From NCBI GenBank assembly GCA_964563165.1, contig CAZLWA010000090.1, positions 1 to 7,369 of the forward strand: 7,369 nucleotides of DNA, written 5' to 3'. A program made the position numbers and the translations under genes. Under the pieces are notes generated by a model that saw nothing but the letters and a program-made list of their open reading frames with translations, searched no databases and was not told where the DNA came from. The DNA is from CAZLWA01 sp964563165. GTDB lineage: Bacteria > CLD3 > SB21. Positions 1 through 5,962 of the stretch are shown here, piece by piece (position 1 is the stretch's first letter; each line of letters begins with the position of its first letter).

Positions 1-518
1 ACGTCATTATTCTCAACGGCCGGATAGCGGATCACGGCATTGCCATCATGTCCGCACGCGAGGGGTTGACGTTCGAAACGTCCGTGGAAAGTGATACCGC
101 ACCATTAAATGAATTGGTGAATGTGATGCTGCAGGCCTCAAAAAATATTCACGTGCTGCGCGATCCTACGCGGGGCGGTATCGCCAGTGCGCTTAACGAG
201 ATTGCAGAGACCGCCAAGGTCGGCATTTATATTGAAGAAGATAAAATTCCGATCACCGAGCAAGTGAAAGGCGCGTGTGAAATTCTCGGGCTCGATCCGC
301 TGTATATTGCCAACGAAGGAAAGCTTCTGGCGTTTGTCGCTAAAGAAGACGCCGAAACAATTCTCGCGGCCATGCGCGCCCATCCGCTGGGCAGAGAGTC
401 CGTGATCATCGGCCGTGTGGTCGCGGATCATCCGGGCAGCGCGGTCATGAAAACTTCCATCGGAAGTATGCGCGTCGTCGATATGCTTTCGGGTGAACAA
501 CTACCGAGGATCTGTTAA
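1..518 (+). CDS. hypE: Hydrogenase maturation protein HypE, C-terminal part (5' end outside window)
   Basis: HypE dehydrates the carbamoyl group that HypF places on its C-terminal cysteine, giving a thiocyanate that becomes a CN- ligand of the [NiFe] site; it acts in the cytoplasm. The reading frame is open from base 3, giving 171 residues here, about half of a usual HypE. Visible hallmarks are the DHGIAIMSAREG segment near the start, the conserved DPTRGGIASALNEIA segment of this PurM/SelD-like ATP-binding family, and the exact C-terminal tail PRIC, whose last cysteine is the modified residue. The ATG at 48 is internal, because family-like sequence continues upstream of it. The stop codon (516-518) touches the ATG of the next gene, so the two are probably co-transcribed. 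Other hyp genes are expected upstream but are not in the window. Confidence 0.96.
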   Translation, partial: VIILNGRIADHGIAIMSAREGLTFETSVESDTAPLNELVNVMLQASKNIHVLRDPTRGGIASALNEIAETAKVGIYIEEDKIPITEQVKGACEILGLDPLYIANEGKLLAFVAKEDAETILAAMRAHPLGRESVIIGRVVADHPGSAVMKTSIGSMRVVDMLSGEQLPRIC

Positions 519-1493
519 ATGTCATCCATGGCGGTCTCAAAATCCATTACGCTAATCACCCAGAACGCGGCCATGCGGAGCCTGCTGGCCGGCATTGATC
601 AAATTGTGGAATCGGACAGTTCTATCCTGCTGATCGGTGAGACCGGCGTCGGAAAGGAATTAGTCGCGGAGTACATTCATCGTACGAGTCCGCGCAGTGA
701 GCATCCCTTTGTCAAGGTGGGCTTGTCGGCGCTTCCTGCGGAACTTCTCGAGAGCGAATTATTCGGCCATGAAAAAGGCGCCTTCACCAGTGCTTCCAGT
801 GAGAAAAAGGGGCTCTTTGAATTAGCCCATACCGGCAGCATATTTTTGGACGACATTGATGATTTTCCGGTTATGCTGCAATCGAAACTTCTGCGCGTGC
901 TGGAGTCCCGTGAATTGATGCGGGTAGGCGGACAAACTTCGCTGCCGGTCGATATCCGGCTGATCACGGCTTCGAAAATTGATCTGAAAGAATTAGTTGA
1001 GCGAAAATTATTTCGTGCCGATCTGTACTATCGCATCAACGTCGTACCGATCACGATCCCGCCGCTGCTTGAACGGCAGGATGATATTCCGCTGTTGATC
1101 AGTTATTATCTTCAGCGATTTGCTCCGGACAAAAACATAACCGTTTCACCCGACGCGCTCCGCGCATTGGTCCAATATCATTGGCCCGGCAATGTGCGCG
1201 AACTGCGGAACGTCGTTCAGCGGCTATCGTTGTTTGTAACGAATGAAATTAAAGTTCAGGATCTTCCGCCGGAGATCCGGGACGACAATCCGATGGAATA
1301 TATTTTGAAAGCGTGCAACCGGTGTCTGGTTGATCAGAATATGTCATTCGATCAGGTGACCGCCTGCCTCGAATCCAATCTTCTCACTCAGGCGCTTCAG
1401 CATGCGCAGGGCAACCGCACCAACGCGGCGAAGACTCTGGGCATGAGCCTCTCTACACTCCGCGATAAATTGAAAAAATACGCGATTGAATAG
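519..1493 (+). CDS. Single-domain sigma-54-activator-type regulator (AAA+ plus Fis-type HTH), atypical motifs
   Basis: This is a 324-residue bacterial enhancer-binding protein, probably the regulator of the hydrogenase genes. The AAA+ domain covers about 10-255: Walker A GETGVGKE (40-47), ESELFGHEKG followed by GAFTSA (87-92) in place of GAFTGA, Walker B IFLDD (108-112), an arginine-finger region FRADLYYRIN (165-174), and WPGNVREL (222-229). A Fis-type helix-turn-helix lies at about 286-322 (GNRTNAAKTLGMS, then LSTLRDKLKKY). There is no N-terminal receiver, GAF or PAS domain, so the architecture and length resemble PspF, whose activity is set by a separate partner. Four usually conserved positions differ: Gly68 where Asn is typical (VNCAAL became VGLSAL), Ser91 in GAFTGA, Asp112 for the Walker B Glu, and Lys153 for the Asn of sensor I (ATN became ASK). 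A CxxC (266-269) and C283 lie between the domains. The ATG at 519 is preferred over 528 because GAGGA (506-510) is 8 nt upstream. The family is certain; the target genes are inferred from context and from the dyads at 1801-1833 and 2154-2187. Confidence 0.93.
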   Translation: MSSMAVSKSITLITQNAAMRSLLAGIDQIVESDSSILLIGETGVGKELVAEYIHRTSPRSEHPFVKVGLSALPAELLESELFGHEKGAFTSASSEKKGLFELAHTGSIFLDDIDDFPVMLQSKLLRVLESRELMRVGGQTSLPVDIRLITASKIDLKELVERKLFRADLYYRINVVPITIPPLLERQDDIPLLISYYLQRFAPDKNITVSPDALRALVQYHWPGNVRELRNVVQRLSLFVTNEIKVQDLPPEIRDDNPMEYILKACNRCLVDQNMSFDQVTACLESNLLTQALQHAQGNRTNAAKTLGMSLSTLRDKLKKYAIE

Positions 1494-1800
1494 CATTAGA
1501 TGGTGATATCTTGTTTCAATTTGCCGCCGCCATTTACCACGACCCTTAGGTCAAGATCACGAGTCCGAAGAAATACTGCAGACCGCCTCACTGGCTGCGC
1601 GGTCCCGCTGGGCACAGCGGTGAAAAGCCGCATGCAATCTCTCTATCGCAATATCAAATGCGCCTATACTTCGCGGCTTTGGCCGTTCTCTTCCGCGTGC
1701 TGGACCGATCACCTGGTTTTTGACGTTGAAGTACACACTATCCCCTACACATAGAAGACGCGAAAACATGAAAAAATGCATAAAAATAATTTGAATCGTC
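1494..1800. other. Non-coding stretch, no gene recognised
   Basis: No convincing gene is visible between the regulator and the regulatory region that starts near 1801. Open frames exist on both strands (1500-1754 on +, 1557-1820 on -). Their translations are rich in Arg, Ser and Cys, show no recognisable motif, and lack a good ribosome binding site. They overlap each other antiparallel, as chance frames do. I see no rho-independent terminator directly after the regulator stop. The stretch could be decayed former coding sequence. Confidence 0.5.
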
Positions 1801-1833
1801 GCGGAATCCCGCGCACGCATTGCGAATTCCCGT
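1801..1833. promoter_or_regulatory. Tandem 12-bp dyads, putative enhancer (UAS) for the upstream regulator, copy 1
   Basis: Two related dyads lie 21 bp apart, about two helical turns: GCGGAATCCCGC (1801-1812) and the weaker GCGAATTCCCGT (1822-1833). They begin 87 and 66 bp upstream of the -24 GG of the sigma-54-like element at 1887-1902. A near-identical arrangement (88 and 66 bp) is found upstream of the hydrogenase operon. A dimeric Fis-type HTH would bind such symmetric sites. Binding by the protein encoded at 519-1493 is inferred. Confidence 0.6.
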
Positions 1834-1886
1834 TTATTTAATTTTTCTCAAGCTCTTATCCCATTAATTATCAACTATTTTTCCTG

Positions 1887-1902
1887 CGGCATAATTATTG
1901 TA
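1887..1902 (+). promoter_or_regulatory. Possible sigma-54 (-24/-12) promoter of the small HypC-like gene
   Basis: CGGCATAATTATTGTA matches the sigma-54 consensus TGGCACG-N4-TTGCW at GGCA, at TTG and at the final A. The spacing is correct, with ten bases between GG (1888-1889) and the -12 G (1900). The weak point is T instead of C at the -12 GC doublet. A start site near 1913 would leave a leader of about 25 nt before the ATG at 1938. The paired dyads at 1801-1833 raise confidence. A poor sigma-70-like alternative overlaps it (TTATCA 1868-1873, CATAAT 1890-1895). Confidence 0.45.
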
Positions 1903-1937
1903 AGAATTTTACCGGCAACTAGAAGATATTCTAAATC

Positions 1938-2150
1938 ATGAATGCACCGGAAAAAAATCTTTCCCTTTTAGGAGAGGTTGTTGAGACCTTTGACAACCAA
2001 GGTAAGCGCACGGCCAAGATCCGGCTGCATTCGCAATTCGTTGAAGCGGCCCTGGAAGATGCGCATCTCGGCGACAAAGTCATTATTGAAGCCGTTCTTT
2101 CCATAAATAATGTCAGGCCGGCTTTTTCCAATACCGGAAAAGACGACTGA
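1938..2150 (+). CDS. Small HypC-like beta-barrel protein lacking the N-terminal cysteine (function unknown)
   Basis: This is a 70-residue acidic cytoplasmic protein with no signal peptide or membrane segment and no cysteine at all. Its layout recalls HypC/HupF: a start GEVVETFDNQG (12-22), a central AKIRL strand (27-31), a LGDKVIIEA segment (44-52) matching the family's VGD-x-V-LVH region, and LSINNV (54-59) where HypC has a phrase like AMSVI. HypC needs the cysteine right after Met to carry the Fe(CN)2CO precursor; here the N-terminus is MNAPEKN. It may be a divergent HypC paralogue with a purely structural or chaperone role, or an unrelated small OB-like barrel. Codon use looks like a real gene. 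The ribosome binding site is weak (AGAAG at 1921-1925). It has its own putative sigma-54 promoter and enhancer, matching those of hupSLC, which suggests a role in making or protecting the hydrogenase. That role is inferred. Confidence 0.65.
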   Translation: MNAPEKNLSLLGEVVETFDNQGKRTAKIRLHSQFVEAALEDAHLGDKVIIEAVLSINNVRPAFSNTGKDD

Positions 2151-2153
2151 ATT

Positions 2154-2187
2154 GCGGATTTCCGCAGTCGTTTCGACGGACTTCCGT
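2154..2187. promoter_or_regulatory. Tandem 12-bp dyads, putative enhancer (UAS) of the hydrogenase operon, copy 2
   Basis: Two perfect 5+5 dyads with a 2-bp centre lie 22 bp apart: GCGGATTTCCGC (2154-2165) and ACGGACTTCCGT (2176-2187). The first is identical to the 1801 dyad at 10 of 12 positions. They begin 88 and 66 bp upstream of the -24 GG of the promoter at 2241-2256, in the range typical of sigma-54 enhancers. An outer arm pair, ACGACTG (2143-2149) and CAGTCGT (2165-2171), could also form a hairpin at the end of the preceding gene. The repeated geometry favours protein binding sites. The binding protein is inferred to be the adjacent regulator. Confidence 0.65.
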
Positions 2188-2240
2188 TATAATTTCACTC
2201 CTTTTTTTTCTATTTTCTTTTTTTTCAAGACTTTTGATCA

Positions 2241-2256
2241 TGGTATGACCTTTGCT
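2241..2256 (+). promoter_or_regulatory. Sigma-54 (-24/-12) promoter of the hupSLC operon
   Basis: TGGTATGACCTTTGCT fits TGGCACG-N4-TTGCW: TGG, the A and G of the -24 box, TTGC and the final T all match. Exactly ten bases separate GG (2242-2243) from GC (2254-2255). Transcription would start near 2267, giving a leader of about 79 nt before hupS. The upstream dyads at 2154-2187 and the enhancer-binding-type regulator at 519-1493 support it. Sigma-54 control of uptake hydrogenases is known in several bacteria. Confidence 0.75.
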
Positions 2257-2345
2257 TTTCTTACTCAAAGTTACCTATGTAATTTATTCAATGTGATAAT
2301 TCTCCAATCCTCTTTTAACTCTCAACTAAACAGAATGAGGCGGTT

Positions 2346-3455
2346 ATGGAAGACAAGTCTCTCACCATCTATGAACAGATGAAGAAAAGCGGCTATAATC
2401 GCCGCGATTTTCTTCGTTTCTGCAGCTGGATGACCGCATATATAGGCGTCGAAGCGAGCGGGCTCAGTAGAGTTGTAAATGCACTGGAAACTAAACCCCG
2501 GATTCCCGTGGTGTGGTTTCATTTTCAGGAATGCACCTGCTGCAGCGAGTCTTTTATCCGCTCGTCCCATCCGATCGTGGCGGATATCCTCTTAGACAAA
2601 ATTTCACTCGATTATACTGAAACGCTCCAGGCGGCCGCAGGGAAACAAGCGGAAGAAGCGCTTCATAATACGATGAAAAAATATAAGGGCGAATATCTGA
2701 TGCTCGTCGAAGGTTCCGTGCCGACCAAAGCCGATGGAGTCTATTGCTGTATCGGCGGACGCAGCGCTTTGGATATCGTTAAGGAAGCCGCGGCCGATGC
2801 CAAAGCCATCGTGTGCTGGGGCAGCTGCGCTTCCAACGGCTGCATTCAAGCGGCCAACCCGAATCCGACCGGCGCCACGCCGATCCATAAGATCATCAGC
2901 GGCAAACCGATCATCAACGTGCCGGGCTGCCCGCCTATCGGCGAAGTGATGGCCGGAGTGATCGTTCATTTGCTCGCCTTCGAGCGCATCCCGCAGTTAG
3001 ACGGACTCGGCCGGCCGAAAGCATTTTATTCACGCCGCGTGCATGATACCTGTTATCGCCGACCGAATTATGATGCAGGTTTGTTTGTCGAGTCGTTTGA
3101 CGATGAAAACGCAAAACGCGGTTATTGCCTTTACAAAATGGGCTGCCGCGGGCCGGTGACTTACAACTCATGCGGTGTCATGCGTTGGAATAACGGCGTG
3201 AGTTTCCCGATCCAGTCCGGACATAACTGCATCGGCTGCACGGAAGAGAATTTCTGGGACAACGGCCCGTTCTATCAGCATCTCGCTTCCTTCCCGGGAT
3301 TTGGAATTGAAACTACCGCGGATAAGATCGGCGTAGCGGTCGGCGTGGCAACGCTCGCGGGAATGGCGGCCCATGCGATCACGACGAATATTAAAAAACG
3401 AAAAGAGATCGGACAAAAAGCAACTGAAAATGTAGATAAAAAAGGAGGTGCGTGA
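2346..3455 (+). CDS. hupS: Membrane-bound uptake [NiFe] hydrogenase, small subunit, oxygen-tolerant type
   Basis: The small subunit carries three iron-sulfur clusters that take electrons from the Ni-Fe site to cytochrome b on the periplasmic side. The 369 residues begin with a Tat signal (RRDFLRF at 19-25), with probable cleavage after Ala46 (VNA). Adding 46 to the mature numbering of the E. coli Hyd-1/Ralstonia MBH family places every ligand. The proximal cluster uses C63, C66, C161 and C195, plus the extra C65 (ECTCC) and C166 (GSCASNGC), the two cysteines that build the oxygen-tolerant [4Fe-3S] cluster. The distal cluster uses H233, C236, C261 and C267; the medial [3Fe-4S] uses C276, C295 and C298, with a proline at 288. 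A C-terminal membrane anchor spans about 328-346, followed by a basic tail. GAGG (2337-2340) precedes the ATG by 5 nt. The stop overlaps the large-subunit start. The C65 plus C166 pattern points to group 1d or a close relative. Confidence 0.97.
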   Translation: MEDKSLTIYEQMKKSGYNRRDFLRFCSWMTAYIGVEASGLSRVVNALETKPRIPVVWFHFQECTCCSESFIRSSHPIVADILLDKISLDYTETLQAAAGKQAEEALHNTMKKYKGEYLMLVEGSVPTKADGVYCCIGGRSALDIVKEAAADAKAIVCWGSCASNGCIQAANPNPTGATPIHKIISGKPIINVPGCPPIGEVMAGVIVHLLAFERIPQLDGLGRPKAFYSRRVHDTCYRRPNYDAGLFVESFDDENAKRGYCLYKMGCRGPVTYNSCGVMRWNNGVSFPIQSGHNCIGCTEENFWDNGPFYQHLASFPGFGIETTADKIGVAVGVATLAGMAAHAITTNIKKRKEIGQKATENVDKKGGA

Positions 3456-5173
3456 TGGCTAACCGAATTGTTGTAGACCCCATCACCCGCATAGAAGGGC
3501 ACCTTCGCATCGAGGTGGAAGTCAAAGATGGGAAAGTAGTGGATGCATACAGTTCCGGCACGATGGTGCGCGGATTTGAATTGATCCTGAAGGGCCGCGA
3601 CCCGCGCGATGCGTGGGCATTTACGGAACGCGCCTGCGGTGTCTGCACTACGGTGCATGCGCTCGCTTCGGTCCGCACCGTGGAAGATGCGTTGGATATT
3701 GTCGTTCCTCCGAATGCCGAATTGGTAAGAAACCTGATGTTCTGCGCACAGTATATGCAGGACCACGTCGTTCATTTTTATCATCTGCATGCGTTGGATT
3801 GGGTGGATGTCGTCAGCGCGCTGAAAGCGAATCCCAAGAAGACTTCCGAGATCGCCCAGAGCATTTCCAGCTGGCCGAAGAGTTCGACGGGATATTTTAC
3901 CGATCTGCAGAAACGGGTTGCCGCTTTTGTGAACAGCGGGCAGCTCGGTATTTTCGCCAACGGCTATTGGGGCCACTCCGCTTACAAACTCCCGCCGGAA
4001 GTGAATCTGATCGGCGTGGCGCATTATCTGGAAGCGCTGGAATGGCAGAAAGAAATGGTCAAAGTGCACACCATCTTCGGCGGAAAGAATCCGCATCCGA
4101 ATTATCTGGTCGGCGGAGCGCCCTGCTCCATCAATATTGACGACGCGAACGCGCTGAACGCGGAAAGATTGGCATATGTCGGTACTTTGTTCGAACAGGG
4201 CAAGGCATTCATTGAACAGGTTTACATACCCGATCTCTTGGCCGTGGCTTCATTCTACAAAGATTGGGGCGCCATCGGCGGAGGATTGCCGAATTATCTT
4301 GTCTACGGCGATCTGCCGACGAACGGCTATGCAGACGTTTCGAAATTCAAATTCCCGCGCGGCGCGATACTCAACAGGAACCTGAATGAAGTATTGGAAG
4401 TGGACGGAAAGAATACGGACCAGGTTCAGGAATTTATTTCGCATTCGTGGTATGAATATTCCGACGGCGACACGGTCGGTAAACATCCGTGGGCCGGCGA
4501 GACCAAATTCAATTACACGGGGCCGAAACCGCCGTATGAATATCTTAACGTCGATCAAAAATACAGCTGGCTCAAAACTCCGCGCTGGAAAGGGCATGCG
4601 ATGGAAGTCGGCCCGCTGGCGCGATTGCTCGTGGCGTATGCATCCGGCCGGAAGGAAGTTCAGGAACCGATCCACGCCGTTCTGAAAAAACTGGATGTTC
4701 CGGTGGCGGCGCTTTTCTCAACGCTCGGCCGAACCGCCGCGCGCGGAATTGAAACACAGCTCATCGCAGCCTGGGCGCAGGAATTCTATCAGCAATTGCT
4801 CACGAATATCAAGAACGGCGACACGCGCATGTTCAATAATGAAAAATGGGAACCCGCCACGTGGCCCAAAGAATGCAAAGGCGTCGGGTTATCCGAAGCT
4901 CCGCGCGGAGCGCTCGCCCATTGGATCGTGATCAAAGATCAAAAAATAGATAATTACCAGTTGGTCGTTCCGAGTACGTGGAATGCTTCGCCGAGAGACA
5001 CCAAGGGCCAGCTGTCCGCGTACGAATCCGCGCTGATCGGTACGCCGATCAAGAATCCGGAACAGCCTTTGGAAATACTGCGAACGATCCACTCGTTTGA
5101 TCCGTGCCTCGCTTGCGCCGTTCATCTCTATGATGAAAAAGGAACGTACGTTCACCAAGTTCAAACGTTTTAG
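3455..5173 (+). CDS. hupL: Membrane-bound uptake [NiFe] hydrogenase, large catalytic subunit
   Basis: This subunit holds the Ni-Fe(CN)2CO centre that splits H2. It has 572 residues from the ATG at 3455. That start is chosen because GGAGG (3444-3448) lies 6 nt upstream and the ATG overlaps the hupS stop (TGATG); a GTG three bases earlier would be too close to the Shine-Dalgarno. The N-terminal motif RACGVCTTVH gives Ni ligands C61 and C64, with RIEGH nearby at 12-16. The C-terminal motif DPCLACAVH gives C551 and C554. The protease is expected to cut after H557, removing a 15-residue tail (LYDEKGTYVHQVQTF). Other group 1 signatures are FGGKNPHPNYLVGG and VVPSTWNASPRD. It has no signal of its own and should be exported folded with HupS through Tat. 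Length and motifs are normal; I see no defect. Confidence 0.98.
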   Translation: MANRIVVDPITRIEGHLRIEVEVKDGKVVDAYSSGTMVRGFELILKGRDPRDAWAFTERACGVCTTVHALASVRTVEDALDIVVPPNAELVRNLMFCAQYMQDHVVHFYHLHALDWVDVVSALKANPKKTSEIAQSISSWPKSSTGYFTDLQKRVAAFVNSGQLGIFANGYWGHSAYKLPPEVNLIGVAHYLEALEWQKEMVKVHTIFGGKNPHPNYLVGGAPCSINIDDANALNAERLAYVGTLFEQGKAFIEQVYIPDLLAVASFYKDWGAIGGGLPNYLVYGDLPTNGYADVSKFKFPRGAILNRNLNEVLEVDGKNTDQVQEFISHSWYEYSDGDTVGKHPWAGETKFNYTGPKPPYEYLNVDQKYSWLKTPRWKGHAMEVGPLARLLVAYASGRKEVQEPIHAVLKKLDVPVAALFSTLGRTAARGIETQLIAAWAQEFYQQLLTNIKNGDTRMFNNEKWEPATWPKECKGVGLSEAPRGALAHWIVIKDQKIDNYQLVVPSTWNASPRDTKGQLSAYESALIGTPIKNPEQPLEILRTIHSFDPCLACAVHLYDEKGTYVHQVQTF

Positions 5174-5182
5174 GAGGTGCTT

Positions 5183-5854
5183 ATGGAAACGCTCTCGATC
5201 CAACGAGTTTACGTATGGCAGCTCCCCGTGCGCCTTTATCACTGGGTGAATGTGCTGTGCCTAACCGCGCTGGCTATCACGGGATATATTATCGGAAGCC
5301 CTCCGGCGCTGCAAAGCGGCTCGGAGGCTTCGTTCGGATATTGGTTTGGAACGGTTCGATTCATTCATTTTACGTCCGCATTTTTTTTCTTTTTTAATTT
5401 CATTTTCCGCCTGTATTGGGGATTTGGCGGCAATCAGTATGCGAAATGGAGAAACTTTATTCCCCATCGCAAAGATCAATTAAAAGAGGCGGTGAACGTT
5501 TTAAAAATAGACATTCTTCAGGCCAAAGGAAATCCTATGGAATCCATCGGCCATAATGCCCTGGCGGGGTTCACTTATTTCATTACTTTTCTGGCGTTCT
5601 TATTTCAGTCATGTACCGGATTCGGCATGTATTCCGCCATGAGCGACGCATGGCTGCCCGGCCTCTTCTCCTGGATCATTCCGCTGATGGGCGGCGATTT
5701 TGCAGCAAGGCAATGGCATCACATGACCATGTGGTTTTTTATTATTTTTTCGATGATCCATGTGTATCTGGTTTTTTATCATGATTATATAGAAGCGCGC
5801 GGCGTCATTTCGTCTATGGCCGGCGGCTGGAAATTTATCGAGAAGAAAAAGTAA
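5183..5854 (+). CDS. hupC: Hydrogenase cytochrome b subunit (HupC/HyaC family)
   Basis: This 223-residue integral membrane di-heme cytochrome b anchors the hydrogenase and passes its electrons to quinone. Four hydrophobic segments are visible at about 21-38, 58-78, 126-148 and 180-199. Candidate heme histidines are H20 (RLYHW), H62 (RFIHF), H179/H180 (QWHHMTMW) and H193 (MIHVYL), in the pattern of HyaC-type cytochromes. The ATG at 5183 is chosen over an in-frame GTG at 5177 because GGAGG (5173-5177), which overlaps the hupL stop, is 5 nt before it. Gene order S-L-C with tight spacing is the classic operon for this enzyme. Length is near the usual size for the family. The T-rich run around 5380-5405 encodes a Phe-rich helix and is not a frameshift. 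Confidence 0.95.
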   Translation: METLSIQRVYVWQLPVRLYHWVNVLCLTALAITGYIIGSPPALQSGSEASFGYWFGTVRFIHFTSAFFFFFNFIFRLYWGFGGNQYAKWRNFIPHRKDQLKEAVNVLKIDILQAKGNPMESIGHNALAGFTYFITFLAFLFQSCTGFGMYSAMSDAWLPGLFSWIIPLMGGDFAARQWHHMTMWFFIIFSMIHVYLVFYHDYIEARGVISSMAGGWKFIEKKK

Positions 5855-5867
5855 GCGGACTTTGTTT

Positions 5868-5934
5868 AAGCGTCATTGCGAGCAACCGGGCCTGCCTTAA
5901 GGATACAGTCTCTTCGACTTTCGCCATGACGCTT
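5868..5934. repeat. Palindromic repeat element between hupC and hupD
   Basis: A 67-bp imperfect palindrome has outer arms AAGCGTCAT (5868-5876) and ATGACGCTT (5926-5934). One mismatch follows, then GCGA (5878-5881) pairs with TCGC (5921-5924). The loop region contains the small palindrome CCTTAAGG (5895-5902). The left arm reads CGTCATTGCGAGC, a phrase I recall from dispersed REP/MITE-like repeats in many bacterial genomes. It encodes nothing. As RNA it would form a long stem after the hupC stop, which could protect or separate the hupSLC transcript from hupD. Only one copy is in the window, so its repeat status rests on memory of similar elements. Confidence 0.7.
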
Positions 5935-5962
5935 ATCATTCTGGATTCTTCAAAGGCTATAC

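Noticed and set aside
1500..1754. Open frame of 84 codons on the + strand after the regulator (and an overlapping minus-strand frame 1557-1820)
   Set aside because: No ribosome binding site, unusual composition, no recognisable motif, and the two frames overlap antiparallel; most likely chance frames.
1801..1813. CGCGG-AATC-CCGCG hairpin as a terminator for the regulator gene
   Set aside because: It lies 300 nt after the stop codon and has no T tract directly behind it; it is better explained as a dyad binding site.
2143..2225. Hairpin (ACGACT with AGTCGT plus inner GCGGA/TCCGC) followed some way on by T runs, as a rho-independent terminator of the small gene
   Set aside because: The T tract starts about 35 nt after the first stem and not directly behind it. 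The inner parts match dyads in the other intergenic region with the same promoter distance, so enhancer sites explain it better. Partial termination is not excluded.
3275..4096. Long minus-strand open frame (273 codons) across hupS and hupL
   Set aside because: Shadow of well-supported, motif-rich coding sequence on the + strand; its translation shows no family features.
5375..5410. T-rich run in hupC as a possible frameshift or slippage site
   Set aside because: The frame runs through it into normal membrane helices and histidine ligands; it simply encodes phenylalanines.
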